Part shown: in pieces, positions 37,376 to 52,367 of the stretch
How the letters are laid out: each line of letters starts with the position of its first letter
How positions within the stretch are numbered: the stretch's first letter is position 1
Assembly (NCBI RefSeq): GCF_947242115.1
Contig: NC_074720.1
Location: 32,464,645 to 32,528,644 of the forward strand
Origin: Biomphalaria glabrata
Lineage: Eukaryota > Mollusca > Gastropoda > Planorbidae
Direction: 5' to 3'
DNA: 64,000 nt
Made by a program: the position numbers and the translations under genes
Notes under the pieces: generated by a model
What the model was told of the DNA's origin: nothing
Databases searched by the model: none
Seen by the model: only the letters and a program-made list of their open reading frames with translations

Positions 37376-38989
37376 AATGCCACAGAAAAAAAATGCCACA
37401 GAATAATAATGATAATTATAATAATGATAATAATACTTGTCTTCGAGTCCAAAGATTAATGAGGAATGCAATATTTTCCACGGCTTTGCTCGGCACAGGC
37501 ATAACAATAGTCCGCCGGTGGTCAATTTAGAGTTTCCATTCGCAACTTACGTCTGTCCTCGGCAGCGGATTTTCTATTGAGCTCAAATGTGAGATGTTGT
37601 AAAACCATTGAGCAGTAGGTCGTGTTACTGGAAAGTTTGAAGTTTCTTTATTTTTGTCTTTTGCGAAATGTATCTCATTTTAATCGATATCAATGTCACT
37701 CTATTTTTTTTAAAATTGTTATTTACTTGTTGTTTTTACATTTCTTAAGTTAATTCTTTTACTTTTCTTTTTATTTGGTTGTTTTGTGCGTCTATTAGCA
37801 CTAAAACCTTTTCCTCTCTGCCTTTGAGATTGTTTGTGTAATTGTTTTGTAAGACACTAAATAAAATAATTTGTAAAATACTTTGTTTAACTAATTTTAA
37901 TTGATTAATTATAAATGTACAATCGAATAGAAAGTACTTTATATAGGTCTTGTCAATGGTAGACAACAACTACATTGCTTTGAATGGAATTAAGATCAGT
38001 AAAAAAATATAGAAATGTGTGCATATTTTTGCAATGTGTTTGTTTGAGTGATGGCAGATATATTTAATTTCGCCACTGATATTTTTTTTTTCTTTTTCTA
38101 TTGACAGTAATACCTATCATTACAACAGTAACACCAACACTACATTGTAGCAGTACATAGACATGCAAATATACTACAAAACATGAATACACATTTTCTT
38201 ATAAAAATAACAAAACTCAAACAGATTATAATTTCAAAAAATAATTTTATTCATTTAATATCATTTCTGAAACAAAACCACATGTAGTAGATATTTCAAT
38301 CACCAACACAAACTTTAATAAAGTAAAATATTAACATAGCAGCTGTAATGCATGTAAAAGAGACAATATGACATCATAATCTCTTTTTTTTTCAATTAAA
38401 AAATCACAAAAACATAGAACGAAGAAAGAGTGACACAATCAAAAGATAAAAATCATGTGATGAATTTAGACCCTTTAAATTAACTTGTGAAAGATGGCCC
38501 CAAAATGTAGAAGTCATTTAAAACAATATGCAGATTTTGCACATTTAAGAGTGTGTGTGTGTATGTGAAAGAAAAGTGTGTAGTCTACGTGTGTAAAACT
38601 AGAACTTAAATTGTATAAATATGACAATGACTGAAACACTATATGTGTAGGAGCCACAAAGATTTAGTGTCGATGTGTCTATGTGTCTGTGTTTACATGA
38701 CAGCATGTATGAGAGACTGTGTAGGTGTCTCTTTGTGTATGGGTATTAAGTGTGTTTATGCCAAAATTTTGAATAAATGAGTTTTGTATCTAAAAATCTA
38801 TCTTCTGAAATGAAATGTTGTTTTTTTTGGTTCAGAGGGTTAAATATTTATAATATACATGTTCCATGATGTAGTTACATCACAAGATCTTTTTCTTGAA
38901 ACTCTGAGACTTTAAGAAAAGAAGACAAAGACCTTTTTTTAAAAACTATGACACTTTAACAAACAAAGACAAGACTTTTATCTTGACAA
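37376..38989. other. Spacer downstream of K5, no gene seen
   Basis: From about 38200 it is a diverged relative of the K2 and K7 downstream region, including TG-rich stretches near 38550 and 38680. The AATAAA present at K2 (12986-12991) is not kept at the aligned place. Confidence 0.45.
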
Positions 38990-41019
38990 TTACAGCAAAC
39001 CAATGTCTGTAGAGAGATGATACACTCTAGTTGTACTTTCTGACAAAAACAAAGTTAAGAAAAGATGACAGACAGACAGACAGACAAAAAACGGGGAACA
39101 ATAATGAGAGTTATTTAAAAAAAACACAAAACAAATATACATTTTAAATGTTTTAGTATCTAGAAAACAGACTAAGACAAATATATATAGGCACACACAC
39201 ACATATATACACAGACATACACACACACGCACAATGACTTATTACCTCTAAGTAGTTTGATTCTATGGTCAAAACGTTTTGAGTTGCTCAGTAAATTGAT
39301 CAGACTCAGAACTGAAAATCTTTTTTTAGGATCAGCTTCCAAAAGACATGACAAAATGTCCTTGAAAAAAATGGTGATAAATTTACACTTTAGAGTTGTA
39401 CACATGGCCAATTATTCAAGGATTGTATTTTTGTTTCTATTTGTAGATCTAACTATTTCTATCACTTCTTGTTCAAATGTAAAATCTTTGTTGTAGTGAT
39501 ATTTGTTTAAAACAAATGTTCTTCACTACGTATATAAAATTAATGTCGATGTTTTGACTCACCTGTCGATATCTGGAACGTGGAATGTTTGTAAACCTAT
39601 CGTGAGTAGTGGCTCCTTGGGCTTTATGTCAATCACATCTACCCTGTATAGCATGCACCAGTAGACTACTCCAAGTGAGTACATATCAGACTACAATAGC
39701 AAAACAAAAAGAAACAATATATTGTGTGTTGTAGATATTTAATGCTTATCAAAATATTTATAAGCAAGTTTCTAATTTTGTTAAATAGGTCATCAATTTT
39801 TTTACTTGTACACATACTACTATGCAGTTTACATTTGTATTGATTGACTTCAACAGCAAGTAAAACATAGTCCTTTAGAGTTGTATTGATTTTTTTAAAT
39901 ATCGTTTTATTTACTGTTCCAATTACAAATGCTAATGTTTATTTTTTTTTTAAATCCTGAAATCTGCTTTGAGAATTTAAAATGTGATGAAATAAAAATT
40001 TTTTTTAACAATATAGTAAACACATTTTATAAAGATATCTGGATTTTGGCAATAACATTTGGTGCAGTATATAGTTTTTTAATTTTAATCGTTTAGATTA
40101 AATGTATTTATTAATCATGATTGGTAAATATATATCATGACAAAATGCTATTATGCACAAAGCAGTTTCAGAATTCTTCGGTTTTATCCAGTAATTTATT
40201 GATTTTATTATGTGTGTATAAAGTAGGCATCATAGTTTAAATAGCATGATGGCTAATGATGTCCGAAATTAACCATAGATTATTATGAAACAATAAGGCA
40301 AATAGAGTACTTAGGTAGCTAGAGATTTAAACAAAGTACAGTAGGATAAGACTTGACTGCTGACTCTATAATCATTTAAATTATCTTTAAAAAAAATCCA
40401 TTAGACTTACATTAAAACAGTTAAATGGCTCTTCGCCCTGCTCAGGAGATATGTGCATGTATGTTCCTTTCTTCCCAGTAACTAAAGGCTCACGTCGCCA
40501 GACGTAATCTCCCAAACCAAAATCAGCTATGACCACATTCTTTTGCATAGTGAGTAAAATGTTGTCAGATTTCAGGTCCCTGAGAGCGACTCCTCTGTCG
40601 TGAAGAAACTTGATTCCACAGCAAAGCTGCACTAGGCATTCATCTCTCAACTCATGGGTCATCGTTGGCAGTACTTTGGTCAGCGTGCCCTGCTCGTAGA
40701 ATGGCATCACGAAGCAGAAGTAATTCGGAAATGATGCGACGTTGTCAAGGCACATGATGAAGGGATGTTTGAGTCCTCTGAGTATAATAACTTCAGTCAA
40801 GAACTGACGTTCCGCCGAAATACCTTTCTGTGTATTGTCTAAGTAACACATTTTTACAGCCCACTTTCTGTTGGGATCGAGTGTTTTGTGAACTTGTATA
40901 AATTTGGTAGGATAACAATCCTTTATAACTTTCTCTATCTCTATCTGAAAATTATACACTTCACAGACATCTTTTTGATACTCTTCCATTTTGAAGACAT
41001 TTTCTATGCTGTCCGACAT
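38990..41019 (-). pseudogene. K5: type II protein kinase-like gene, probably inactive
   Basis: Exons 41019-40411, 39690-39563, 39361-39246 and 39006-38990 align with K2 and K7. Exon 1 is open (203 codons) with AVK lysine K56, E76 and DFG 166-168. The HRD histidine is leucine (ALRDLKSDN, 145-153) through one T-to-A change on the plus strand. At exon 3 the acceptor CAG-G became CAAG, so the nearest AG is one base later and splicing there shifts frame to an early stop. Exon 2 starts SDMY instead of CDMY, and exon 1 ends AAT before GTAAGT. Exons 3 and 4 otherwise remain readable (DIGLL), which suggests recent loss. A TG-repeat lies in intron 3 (39180-39232). A rescue by another splice choice cannot be excluded. 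Confidence 0.75.
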
Positions 41020-41160
41020 TGTGAATAGAATAAGAATCAAAATAAATAAAAAAATAAATAAACTAGAACTGTTTTAACCAAACACAAGTTGTAAATATCG
41101 AGACTACAAATGATTTAAATACATGTTGATCATTGAGATTTTCAGAATATTTCAAGTAAT

Positions 41161-41457
41161 GAATATATCCTCCTGACTTATTCGCTAATGAAGCTCCTCC
41201 CCTGCGATAATTTGGCGCCTTTCCTTTTTCAAAGTGGAACATGCTTTCATCTCTTATCATTTTGCCCAGCAATGGAATTTAAGTGAATCTATTGTTTGTA
41301 GTGGACAGTTTATGTTTACTTAAGGACAGCTGACACGTTTTTATTTAGGCTGGACAAGAATGAAAGCAATAGGAGTGGCCGAGCCGATAGCGCTTTGACG
41401 CGCTGTAACTAATGAAGCTATTGTTCGGCTCCTCTGAACACTGCGATAGTCTACGCC
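41161..41457 (-). promoter_or_regulatory. K5 promoter region, upstream block truncated
   Basis: TATATCC (41164-41170) and GAAGCTCCTCCCC (41190-41202) match the K2 and K7 core. The upstream block follows to TAGTCTACGCC at 41457, where it breaks into hAT sequence. The GTCATGTGATTTGTGACAG segment found at K2 and K7 is missing. Confidence 0.5.
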
Positions 41458-41825
41458 GAAAAAATGTCCTGGAAATCTCCGGAAATTATTAAAAATCTTT
41501 TGAAAACTCTTACAAATCTCATGAAATATATTGACAAAATTGTCATTTTGGAGTGTCATTCAATATAAAAAACGCCAATCCTACAAGCGATAAGTAAAAA
41601 CGGCATTATGCATTACCCGTAATTGTCTAATCTGGTGAAAGAAGTTTCTTGCGGCTAAAACTAATGAAGAATTTCTTGAGGTTAACAATTCTCGTAGATA
41701 GATTGAAACATTTGATAATTCTTGTTATTGAGAGTGATCTATGTAGGAAACAGAATTATTATGATGTACTGTATGATTGCTACAAGAAAGGCTCGTAAAG
41801 TAATTCTGTGAATAATTTTATAAAA
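41457..41825 (+). mobile_element. Decayed hAT remnant
   Basis: Matches 16575-16935, including the remains of the transposase C-terminus (about 41640-41815), which has lost its frame. It abuts the K5 upstream block without recognisable terminal repeats. Confidence 0.6.
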
Positions 41826-42149
41826 ATCAGGTTACGCCCTTGCAATAAAAGTAATGATATAATAGATACATATATATATCTTCCTTTGTAGACGAAGATG
41901 AGCACATTTCCTATGAACTTGACTATGGCTAGAGAGTTCATCCCTCGCTTTAAAATGCCGCCCTCATTAATAACATGAATATCGTCTGCTACAGTAATAC
42001 GTGTATTTGTTAATACACTTTTGTAAGATCATTTCTACTTTTAAGATAATTTTAATTTTGATACATTGTAGAAGTAAAACATATGTTTTCTCTGTAAGGT
42101 CGATAAGTTTGTATTTTTTTTCTATAAAAATATACATAAATTGTCAAAT
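41826..42149. other. Spacer, no gene seen
   Basis: AT-rich sequence between the hAT remnant and the inverted upstream block. Nothing recognised. Confidence 0.4.
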
Positions 42150-42590
42150 TTCTAGGAAAATCTTAGCAGTTTAGGAGATCAATGTCTACCACCCTCCAAA
42201 AAAAGACAAGTTTTAAAACTAATATATGGAATTCCAATATTTAATATAACAAAATTTTCATTCATACGTTATTTATACCACCCCTCCACATCCCAGTCAA
42301 ATTTTACTCTTTCCCGCAGACACACAAACTCACACATTGTTTACTTTTAGTTTACTTCAATACTCCGTAAACAAACAAATCATTCGCTTGAACAACAAAG
42401 AAATCAACATAATAGAGACCCGGCGTAGACTATCGCGGTGTCCAGAGGAGCCGAACAATTGCTTCATTAGTTGCAGCGCGTTAAAGCGCTATCGGCTCGG
42501 CCACTCGTATTGCGGTCATTTTTGTCCAGCATAAATAAAAACGTGTCAGCTGACCTTAAGTAAACATATACTGTCCACTTCAAACAATAG
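42150..42590 (+). repeat. Inverted copy of the type II upstream block
   Basis: Reverse complement of 27890-28340 (for example GAGACCCGGCGTAGACTATC, GCTATCGGCTCGGCCACTC, CGTGTCAGCTGACC). It stops at ACAATAG, about 42588, and joins directly to unit-start sequence. It has no promoter core and no gene beside it, which marks a rearrangement breakpoint. Confidence 0.7.
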
Positions 42591-44338
42591 ATAAATAACT
42601 TAAACATTCTTGTGAAATAAAGGTGTAAGTACAAAGTTCTTCTTCTTAGATAACTCTATTTTTTTACTTTATCTTTCAACGTCGACTTATATAGTTTGTA
42701 ACATAAATCTCTTGATGCTCGGGACAATACTATCATTTATTTGGCTAATGTCCAGCAAAAGAATCCAAGTTACAGTTCCAAGTGTACTGGTAGACATTCA
42801 AAGCACACAGTCGACATAGCTTATCTTATTTTTGTTTAGGCTGTGTAGGAATGTTGACCTAAGGATTGGCCACGTAATACATTTAATGAAGTTATTGTTC
42901 AATGGTACAGGACACCATGAATGTCAACGCCAGGTCTCTAACACGTAGATGTTTTTGTCGGTATAGTTCACTGTCTGTTTAAGTCACGGAGCGTCAAAAA
43001 GAACCTAAAAAAAAAAGTGTGTGTATGTGTCTGTTTTTGTACGAGGGTGAGGGTTGAGAGTTATGACTGGAGAAAACTGCCCAGTTTCTAGAGTTATAAC
43101 TTTTTTAAAAATACATATGATTTGAAATTAATACTTTATTCATTAAATGTTTTGGTACTTCCAATTTTTTTACAAGATTTGAATCTTTTTTTTCTCCTTT
43201 AATGTTAAAAAAAATTAGTTAGACGACTGATTAAATAACGTACCCAACTATTCCTTTAAAACTATAAAATTGATAATATAATAATATTTCTTTTACAATT
43301 GAGAATTATTATTATTGATATTATTCTGGGTAGATGATTGACAGCTTTTCTTTTTCCATGACATGTAGCTAACTACGATGTCATGTAACCAGTACAACAT
43401 CCAAGTATCTTTTCATTTCACCAACTAATGTCTGATACCCAATAACAATACTAGAATGGAGAGTATAAATATATAAAATGTAGTTTAAACTAGAGTACAA
43501 GTTTTACCTTTTTAAAATATGTGAGCTGGGGGGGGGGGGGGGGGTTTTGACAGTCAAATCACTTTTTAATTTGTTCTATTTTTTCTTTAGGTAATAATTG
43601 ACATAAATTTTTATCTAATGAATTTTTAAAGGGATTAATTAATCAAAGTTCTACTAGCGATCAAACAAAGCTATGTTAAGCTTAAAATAAACATTTTCTA
43701 TTTCCTTGCACCACGCGTACATTTTACTACTGATACAACTCAACAATGAACAACCGTCTATCAGAATTTCATTATTTTAAAAATCATTACACGTTACTAA
43801 AGCCTGTTATTTTGTTTTTTCATTTGATCTTTACTGATTTAACCTTTAACTTAATGCAGTATTAATAATAACTTCAATAGAGAATGTTATTATATATATG
43901 TGAAAGTATGTGTCTTTACTATATGGATAAAATCAGGCTCACTTTTTATACTTTGGGGAGGTTTATCGTGTTATTGATTCACTCTAAAGAAAGACAATGA
44001 TTTGTGATTTAAATGTGTTCTTTAGATGTTTAGACAATAAGCTTTTATTTAGGAGCAAAGAATTATTTTTGTTGCTTGCGTGTCTAGCAATGCATTCTCA
44101 ATAAATCCTATGACTTAATACAGAGTGTTGTACATTTGTGTTATACTTAGAAGTATTATCATATATTATTGTTAAATGTTTTTTCTAAAATTTATTTTGA
44201 TTTTAATAGATGTTTGCACAATTTTTTTCTATTGAACATTCAAACTAAAAAAAAAAATTATTTAAAAAAAAACAATAACAACAATAACAAAATAAAACAA
44301 AACAAAGATTTTTTTTTAAAGATTTAAAAGACAAAAAC
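42591..44338. other. Start of unit 3 and spacer downstream of K6
   Basis: Matches 1755-3638 closely, but lacks about 200 bp corresponding to 2400-2525. A run of about 16 G at 43529-43545 replaces GGGGGTAAGGGG of unit 1. No gene. Confidence 0.6.
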
Positions 44339-44344
44339 TTTATT
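44339..44344 (-). terminator. Polyadenylation signal of K6
   Basis: Minus-strand AATAAA about 145 bp past the K6 stop, aligned with K1 and K3. Confidence 0.6.
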
Positions 44345-44486
44345 AGAATAATTGATGATCTGTGGTACAGAGATTATATTATATACAAATTTACAATTAA
44401 GTTTCAAGTCCTGGCTATGACGTCACATATTGCTTGAAGCAAAGAGAACAGTCTTTCGTTTGGTCAAAAGGAATCTACCTTGACAT

Positions 44487-46959
<2,473 letters not shown>

Positions 46960-47136
46960 TGTAGAATAGATCAGAATTGAGCTATCAGACAATAAATGCT
47001 GATGTAGATCCCAACAGTACGAAAATAAATCCAAGAAATAGAACACAAACAATGTAGAACCACAACACTTAAAGTTCGCAAAGAGAAATCACTATTTTGA
47101 TTAAGAGAATGTACTGTTACTTGAACTGTGAAAGTT

Positions 47137-47225
47137 GATATAGTCAGCCGATGGCTGTAAGCCCCTCCTACATACCTGTGGGTGTTTTAGTAAAATGTTT
47201 TGTGATAGGTCGAATTTCTGAAAGC
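47137..47225 (-). promoter_or_regulatory. Putative K6 core promoter, CCAAT box altered
   Basis: GACTATATC (47137-47145) and GGAGGGGCTTACAG are as in K1. The CCAAT of K1 and K3 is CCTAT here (plus strand GTGATAGGTCG, about 47201-47211). Confidence 0.45.
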
Positions 47226-47250
47226 TACAGGTGAGCCACTCCTTCCTAAT

Positions 47251-47520
47251 TGTCTTTGAAGTTTTTGACCTGTGTATGACACTCGCAGATGCCATTGTTC
47301 GGGGGTACATACGTCAGCAGACGACCAAGGTTTGGGCAGCTGTACGAATTAGTTACTACGCAAGGATGACCATAATGGCGATTGAAGTGCTGAGTGTCTC
47401 TGATAAGAATGTCAACAATCTTTTGTTTTCTCTGTACGCGTTGGGCAACCGCCGCCGTGGACAAAGTCACGGTCAGCCGAAGAAAGAGCAGGGGATTGTG
47501 GAGAACAAAGCTGAATGAAG
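47251..47520 (+). other. Conserved block upstream of K6
   Basis: Third minus-gene copy. The frame is kept (IRQQTTKVWAAVRISYY) until a stop after NKAE, earlier than in K1 and K3. The length differences from K1 and K3 inside the block remain multiples of three. The AACGTCACGG element is AAAGTCACGG here. Confidence 0.4.
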
Positions 47521-49349
47521 TAAATGTTTGTGTTAGCCTTCTGAGAGTGTGTCAATAGTGTATCACTGCCCTTCCCTCTCTATTTTAAATAACTATTTCA
47601 AAGAATAGATAAATGGAAATAGATAGTTACAATGGAGATTTCACGCTTTATTCCAACATTTTAATAGATATATAATTTATAAAATTTGCTATTCGCTATT
47701 GAGATAGCATTTGTCCCAAAATGCGTATTTTGTTAGTTTTTGTTCACTCACAACTTGTTTTATTTGTTAGTTTTTGTTCACTCACAACTTTTTATATTAT
47801 GTAATTATGGACACTGATAAATTTATGAAATATTTACAAATAATATATTCAGATTTTCTAGGGAAATCCCAAAGTTATAAAATTTTAAAAATTGTAAGTC
47901 ATATAATTGATATTTTTAAGAAAAAACAACAACACATTATTTCTATAGAAATGATGTGTAAATGTATAACGATACAGAAGTATTTGATTTATTTAAATAA
48001 ACAGGAGTCTAATTGTGATATAATTTTGAAATAATACACTACAATTATTTTAAACCAGATATACTTTAAAGTTTAATATAACTGTTTCTACCGCAGTCAC
48101 CCACTTGCCTTTTAGAGCTTTATTCTAAGTAAAAACCCTGCCAGCTGCCATTGTCATTCGAAGTCTAGGAGTTAGTCAAAGTCAAGGAGGCATGGACTTG
48201 TAAAACAAACAAAATTGATAATCAAGCGCAAACTGCATTTGTTGGTAGTTATTTTTAAGAGATGAAGAATTGCAATTTTAAGTGTTTAATCTCAACACCT
48301 CATTAGAAGTGACCGAGCTGATAGTGCTTAGAGCTAAAAGACTAAAAACTGAAACTTGTTTAGCTGCACTGAAAAATGTGATTGTTAAAACCGAGTTTCT
48401 ATTACCTAGCTCCATCTCTTTGATAAAGCGAATTATTTTTTCTATATGTTAGTAAAGCATTCAAAGGATACGCAAACCGTTTTGTGAATGTTAATCAGGG
48501 ATGAGGATTAGATGTACATAGATGTGCAAACTGATTTTTTTCCAATGATTTCTACTTATACTTATAAATTGTATTGCTTTCTTTTTTTTTCTATTTTAAA
48601 GCCGATAAGTTAATTTTTCTAATAGCAATCTAAAATATTTTTTTTTTAATGATTGGAAGCGAAATATTCGGTGCAGCACTGAACAAGAGCTGACACCAAG
48701 CTGAAAATATTGCCATGTGTAAACATTTTTTTAACAAAGCTTAGATTAACTAAATTTTTATGTCTGTCTGTCACTCTGTCAAGATTCTTAACAAAAATAA
48801 ATGACATGTTTTTATAACTTGTACACAATTTTCAATTGTTAATGACAACACATAAATCAATCAGAAAATTATCTAATTAATTAATTAGTTAATTAATGAA
48901 TCGTTTAATATAGAAAAGGGGAATAAGTCTTTCAGTATTGAGAGCAACAGCATAATTTTAACGGCGTTTTTCCTTAAATACCCTTTTTATGTATATTTAA
49001 AAATAGTTTTCTTTTTTTAAACATATTGACAGTTACAAAAGTAGTTTCAGTGCTACTGTTAAAATTTGAAAACGTTGCACGATCGTTTTATTACCTGCGA
49101 AATATTAAACCGTATTTTCAGCTTCAGTGCAATAGCAGACTGATCATATTCGAAACAACGCTTGGTTTTAATTGCATTCTTGCTTTTTTGCAAAGCTCAA
49201 TGTCTAAATAACGAACTCACACTTTTGTTGTGAAGTAATCGCCTTTTGTGTAAAACAAAGGTGAAATAATCAAAGTTTCTGAAAGGTGCCTAAGGATCCT
49301 AACCCTAGCCTCCCCCCCCCCCAAAAAAAAAAAACCCAGTCTGCACCAG
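47521..49349. other. Spacer upstream of K6
   Basis: Near copy of 6626-8388. No gene recognised. The poly-C/poly-A run at 49311-49334 is longer than in unit 1. Confidence 0.6.
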
Positions 49350-49351
49350 GA

Positions 49352-49415
49352 TATGACCCGTGACCCCCGGTTCCGAATCCAGCGCTTTACCACTCAGCTA
49401 TCGCGCAACCACAAT
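49352..49415 (-). mobile_element. tRNA-like SINE head, remnant (unit 3)
   Basis: Same as 8389-8452, with the same A-box and B-box spacing. Confidence 0.5.
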
Positions 49416-49869
49416 AACAATGATAATAATAATAATATTTCAATAAAAAATATGACCGACAGCAAATTTGTATTTTAAAACCGAACAAGTATGTTGTGAG
49501 CATGTTTAACGTAGACAAGTTTGATTTTATTTCTGGTAACAGTACTGTGAATATTGTATTAAGTTTTCTTAAATGTATAAGGATAATTATACTAATTATT
49601 TTGTGTTTCCTTATGTGTGTCAGTTGATTTAATGATGTTATTATTGAAAAGAAAATTGTAATCAATCTACTAATTCCATTTTCCGTTTGAATTAGTTTTA
49701 TATGTATAATTGCAAATTGTTATAATAATAATATTTCATAATAATTGCTTTTGCCTTACTAGTTAATAGTAAGTTAATCATTGTTAAGAGTTAATTGTTT
49801 AAATTTCGAAGCATTTAGGAAGACGAGCTATTTTACTAAGGTACTTATATGTTTATGACGCATGTCGAT

Positions 49870-50090
49870 GAAAGCCAGAGGCATCTGGAAGTCAACAATT
49901 TAAAGATTATCATCTCTAACGCTGGAGATTGGATAGGTCACACCCTTCGCAAGCCTGCATACAACATAACAAGACAAGCCCTAACCTGGAACCCCTAAGG
50001 AAAGTGGAAGAGTGGATGGCCTGGAATACATGGCGCCGCGATTTGGAAGCAGATGCCAAGCAGATGGGCAAGACGTGTTAACAAAATTAG
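49870..50090 (+). mobile_element. LINE 3' coding remnant (unit 3)
   Basis: Partner of 8890-9130. GGCGCCGCGATTTGGAAGCA corresponds to the WRRDLEA region; frames are broken. Confidence 0.55.
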
Positions 50091-50446
50091 TTGAATTACA
50101 ATACAATGTTTATATTATGTCGCTACACAGTCAGGTATCTTAGCCAATTCGGTGAAGTGGAAGGGGGTGATTTGCCAATATGTTGGGTATCTTATCTTTT
50201 TAAGAACAAATCGGTTGTATTTGCAATGTGGTAAGGGCCTGTAAATTCATATTAAAATATTTTTCAAGTAAAACTTTTTTATAGGATGAATAATGAGCTC
50301 CAGATGTTATGAAAAAGCATTTCTACAGTGAAGAATGCAAGAAAACGATACAATGCTCCCCCAGCCCTCCTAGCTTTCAAGAGAAAGGCCTCAAAATGTA
50401 TGGGTTTTTTTTTTCGCCGAAGGCTGAGAAATAATTCTTTTTTAAC

Positions 50447-50497
<51 letters not shown>

Positions 50498-50865
50498 AGT
50501 AGAATGTGAGGTGTATGTATGGATGTATGTTACTTATAGACATCAAAACCGCTTGACCAATCTTGATAAAACTAGGCAGGAATGTTCCTTGGGTACCAAC
50601 TTAGACCGTAGTGTATGTATTGTAGCCCTAAAACAAACTTAAGACCCTCAAAAAAAAGTTGTCCGACTCTATTACAGCTATAGTATTTTATGGATCTAGG
50701 CCATGTCTACAATGGTGGCATGAGAAAAGATAGAAAGGATTTAGACCTAGATCTAATTTTAAGAAATACACTTTGCGCAGATAGTTTTTTACTTTGACAC
50801 ATGAAAATACAAAAGAAGATCCATTGATTTCATTATATAATAAAATTAACCTTCAATTTTGTGTT

Positions 50866-51540
50866 TCAAAAGCATTTTTTACATTAATTAGTTCCTTATA
50901 TCTGTGATTACAGATTTCCTGACGAACATTCTTTCATTAGACAATACCGTAATGAATCGCGTACTAAATATTAATTCGTTTAATTGTTTACATTATAATC
51001 CCATCCCTAGATCTAAAACTCTAATTCAACTCTAAGATGATAAAACTTCTCTTCGCACAGATAGTTTTATACTTTAATACATTAACATATTAATTAAAGT
51101 CCATTCATTTCATATTTTGATCAAATAAACATTTAAATTTGGTTTTCTAAAGCTACATTCGTTTACAAAAGCTGCGAAGCCGAGTTGAGATAGGCCTAGA
51201 TCTATATTCATTCATGAATCGCGTACAAAAAATTATTTCGTTTAATTGTTACTTTATAATCCCATCCCTAGATCTAAAACTCTAATTCAACTCTAAGATG
51301 ATAGAACTTCTCTTCGTACAGATAGTTTTATACTTTAACACATAAACATATTAATTAAAGTTCATTCACTTTTTATTTTGATCAAATAAACATTCAAATT
51401 TGGTTTTCTAAAGCTACATACATTTACGAAAGCCATGAAGCCGAGTTGAGATAGGTCTAGATCTATATTCATTCATGAATCGCGTACTAAAAATTATTTC
51501 GTTTAATTGTTCACTTTATAATCCCATTCATTTAACAAAG
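50866..51540 (+). repeat. Internal tandem repeats of about 261 bp in the Helitron-like element
   Basis: The motif ATGAATCGCGTAC recurs at 50952, 51214 and 51475 (spacing 262 and 261 bp), with shared CCCTAGATCTAAAACTC, AAGATGATAAAACTTC and GCCGAGTTGAGATAGG. A further diverged copy lies past the nested hAT (52380-52730). Confidence 0.85.
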
Positions 51541-51692
51541 CTATCGCTCTTTTCGTTTTTAATAGATAAGAATGTATCGACCTCGGGTAAACCCATTTTC
51601 GCAAAACTAATTTTATTTTCGTAACGAAAGAGAAATTATGTGAAAGGATTATTAGCTAAGTTTAACATACATCTAAATCCAATCCACTAGAT

Positions 51693-52367
51693 CAGTGATG
51701 CCCAACATAAATCGACCTGCGGGCCATTTTAATTTCCGACATTGGTGTCGCGGGCCACATAAAGGAAAGGTACAAAAACGAAATGAAATTGACCTGAAAC
51801 TATTTGATTAGAAACCCGTGGATCTAGCACTTATATTCATTAATGGGATATTATTATCTCATGCGTCAGAAAACGGTTTCATTTCTCTACTACAAATATG
51901 AGCTACAGTGTAGCTAGCTTTACCAACGACTCATATTCTTGACTATTTTTGGTAAATAACATTAACCTTCCAATCTCTAGACGTAGTTTAACTTTTTTTT
52001 TTATTCAAATGACGTCAAATTTGTTTTATAATGGCGTTTGTTTAAAAAAAAACAACAAACAGCTACACTTTATTTGCAACTCAACTTATTATCATGTTCT
52101 GCCAAAAATGTAAAGGTTGTTTTTTTTTGTGTTTATGATGAATTCTACATTAAGAGTCTCATAAAATCACAAATGTTAGTCATGGTATCAATCATCGGAG
52201 AAAAATTGAGGGCCCTAACGTAGAAAAAGAGACATTTTTAAACCTTTTCTTTAGGGGGGTGGGAGGGGTAGCGGATCTTATATACTTTGTGCCGACATTT
52301 CGGCGGGCCGGATGGAACCACGTCGCGGGCCGGATCTGGCCCGCGGGCTGTATTTTGGGCATCACTG
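51693..52367. mobile_element. hAT MITE, 675 bp, perfect 8 bp target duplication
   Basis: Terminal inverted repeats CAGTGATGCCCAA and TTGGGCATCACTG are exact complements. CACTAGAT flanks both ends (51685-51692, 52368-52375), the 8 bp duplication expected for hAT. Subterminal GC-rich stretches (CGACCTGCGGGCC, GGCCCGCGGGCTG) partly mirror each other. No transposase. It is nested in the Helitron-like element and is therefore younger. Confidence 0.93.
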
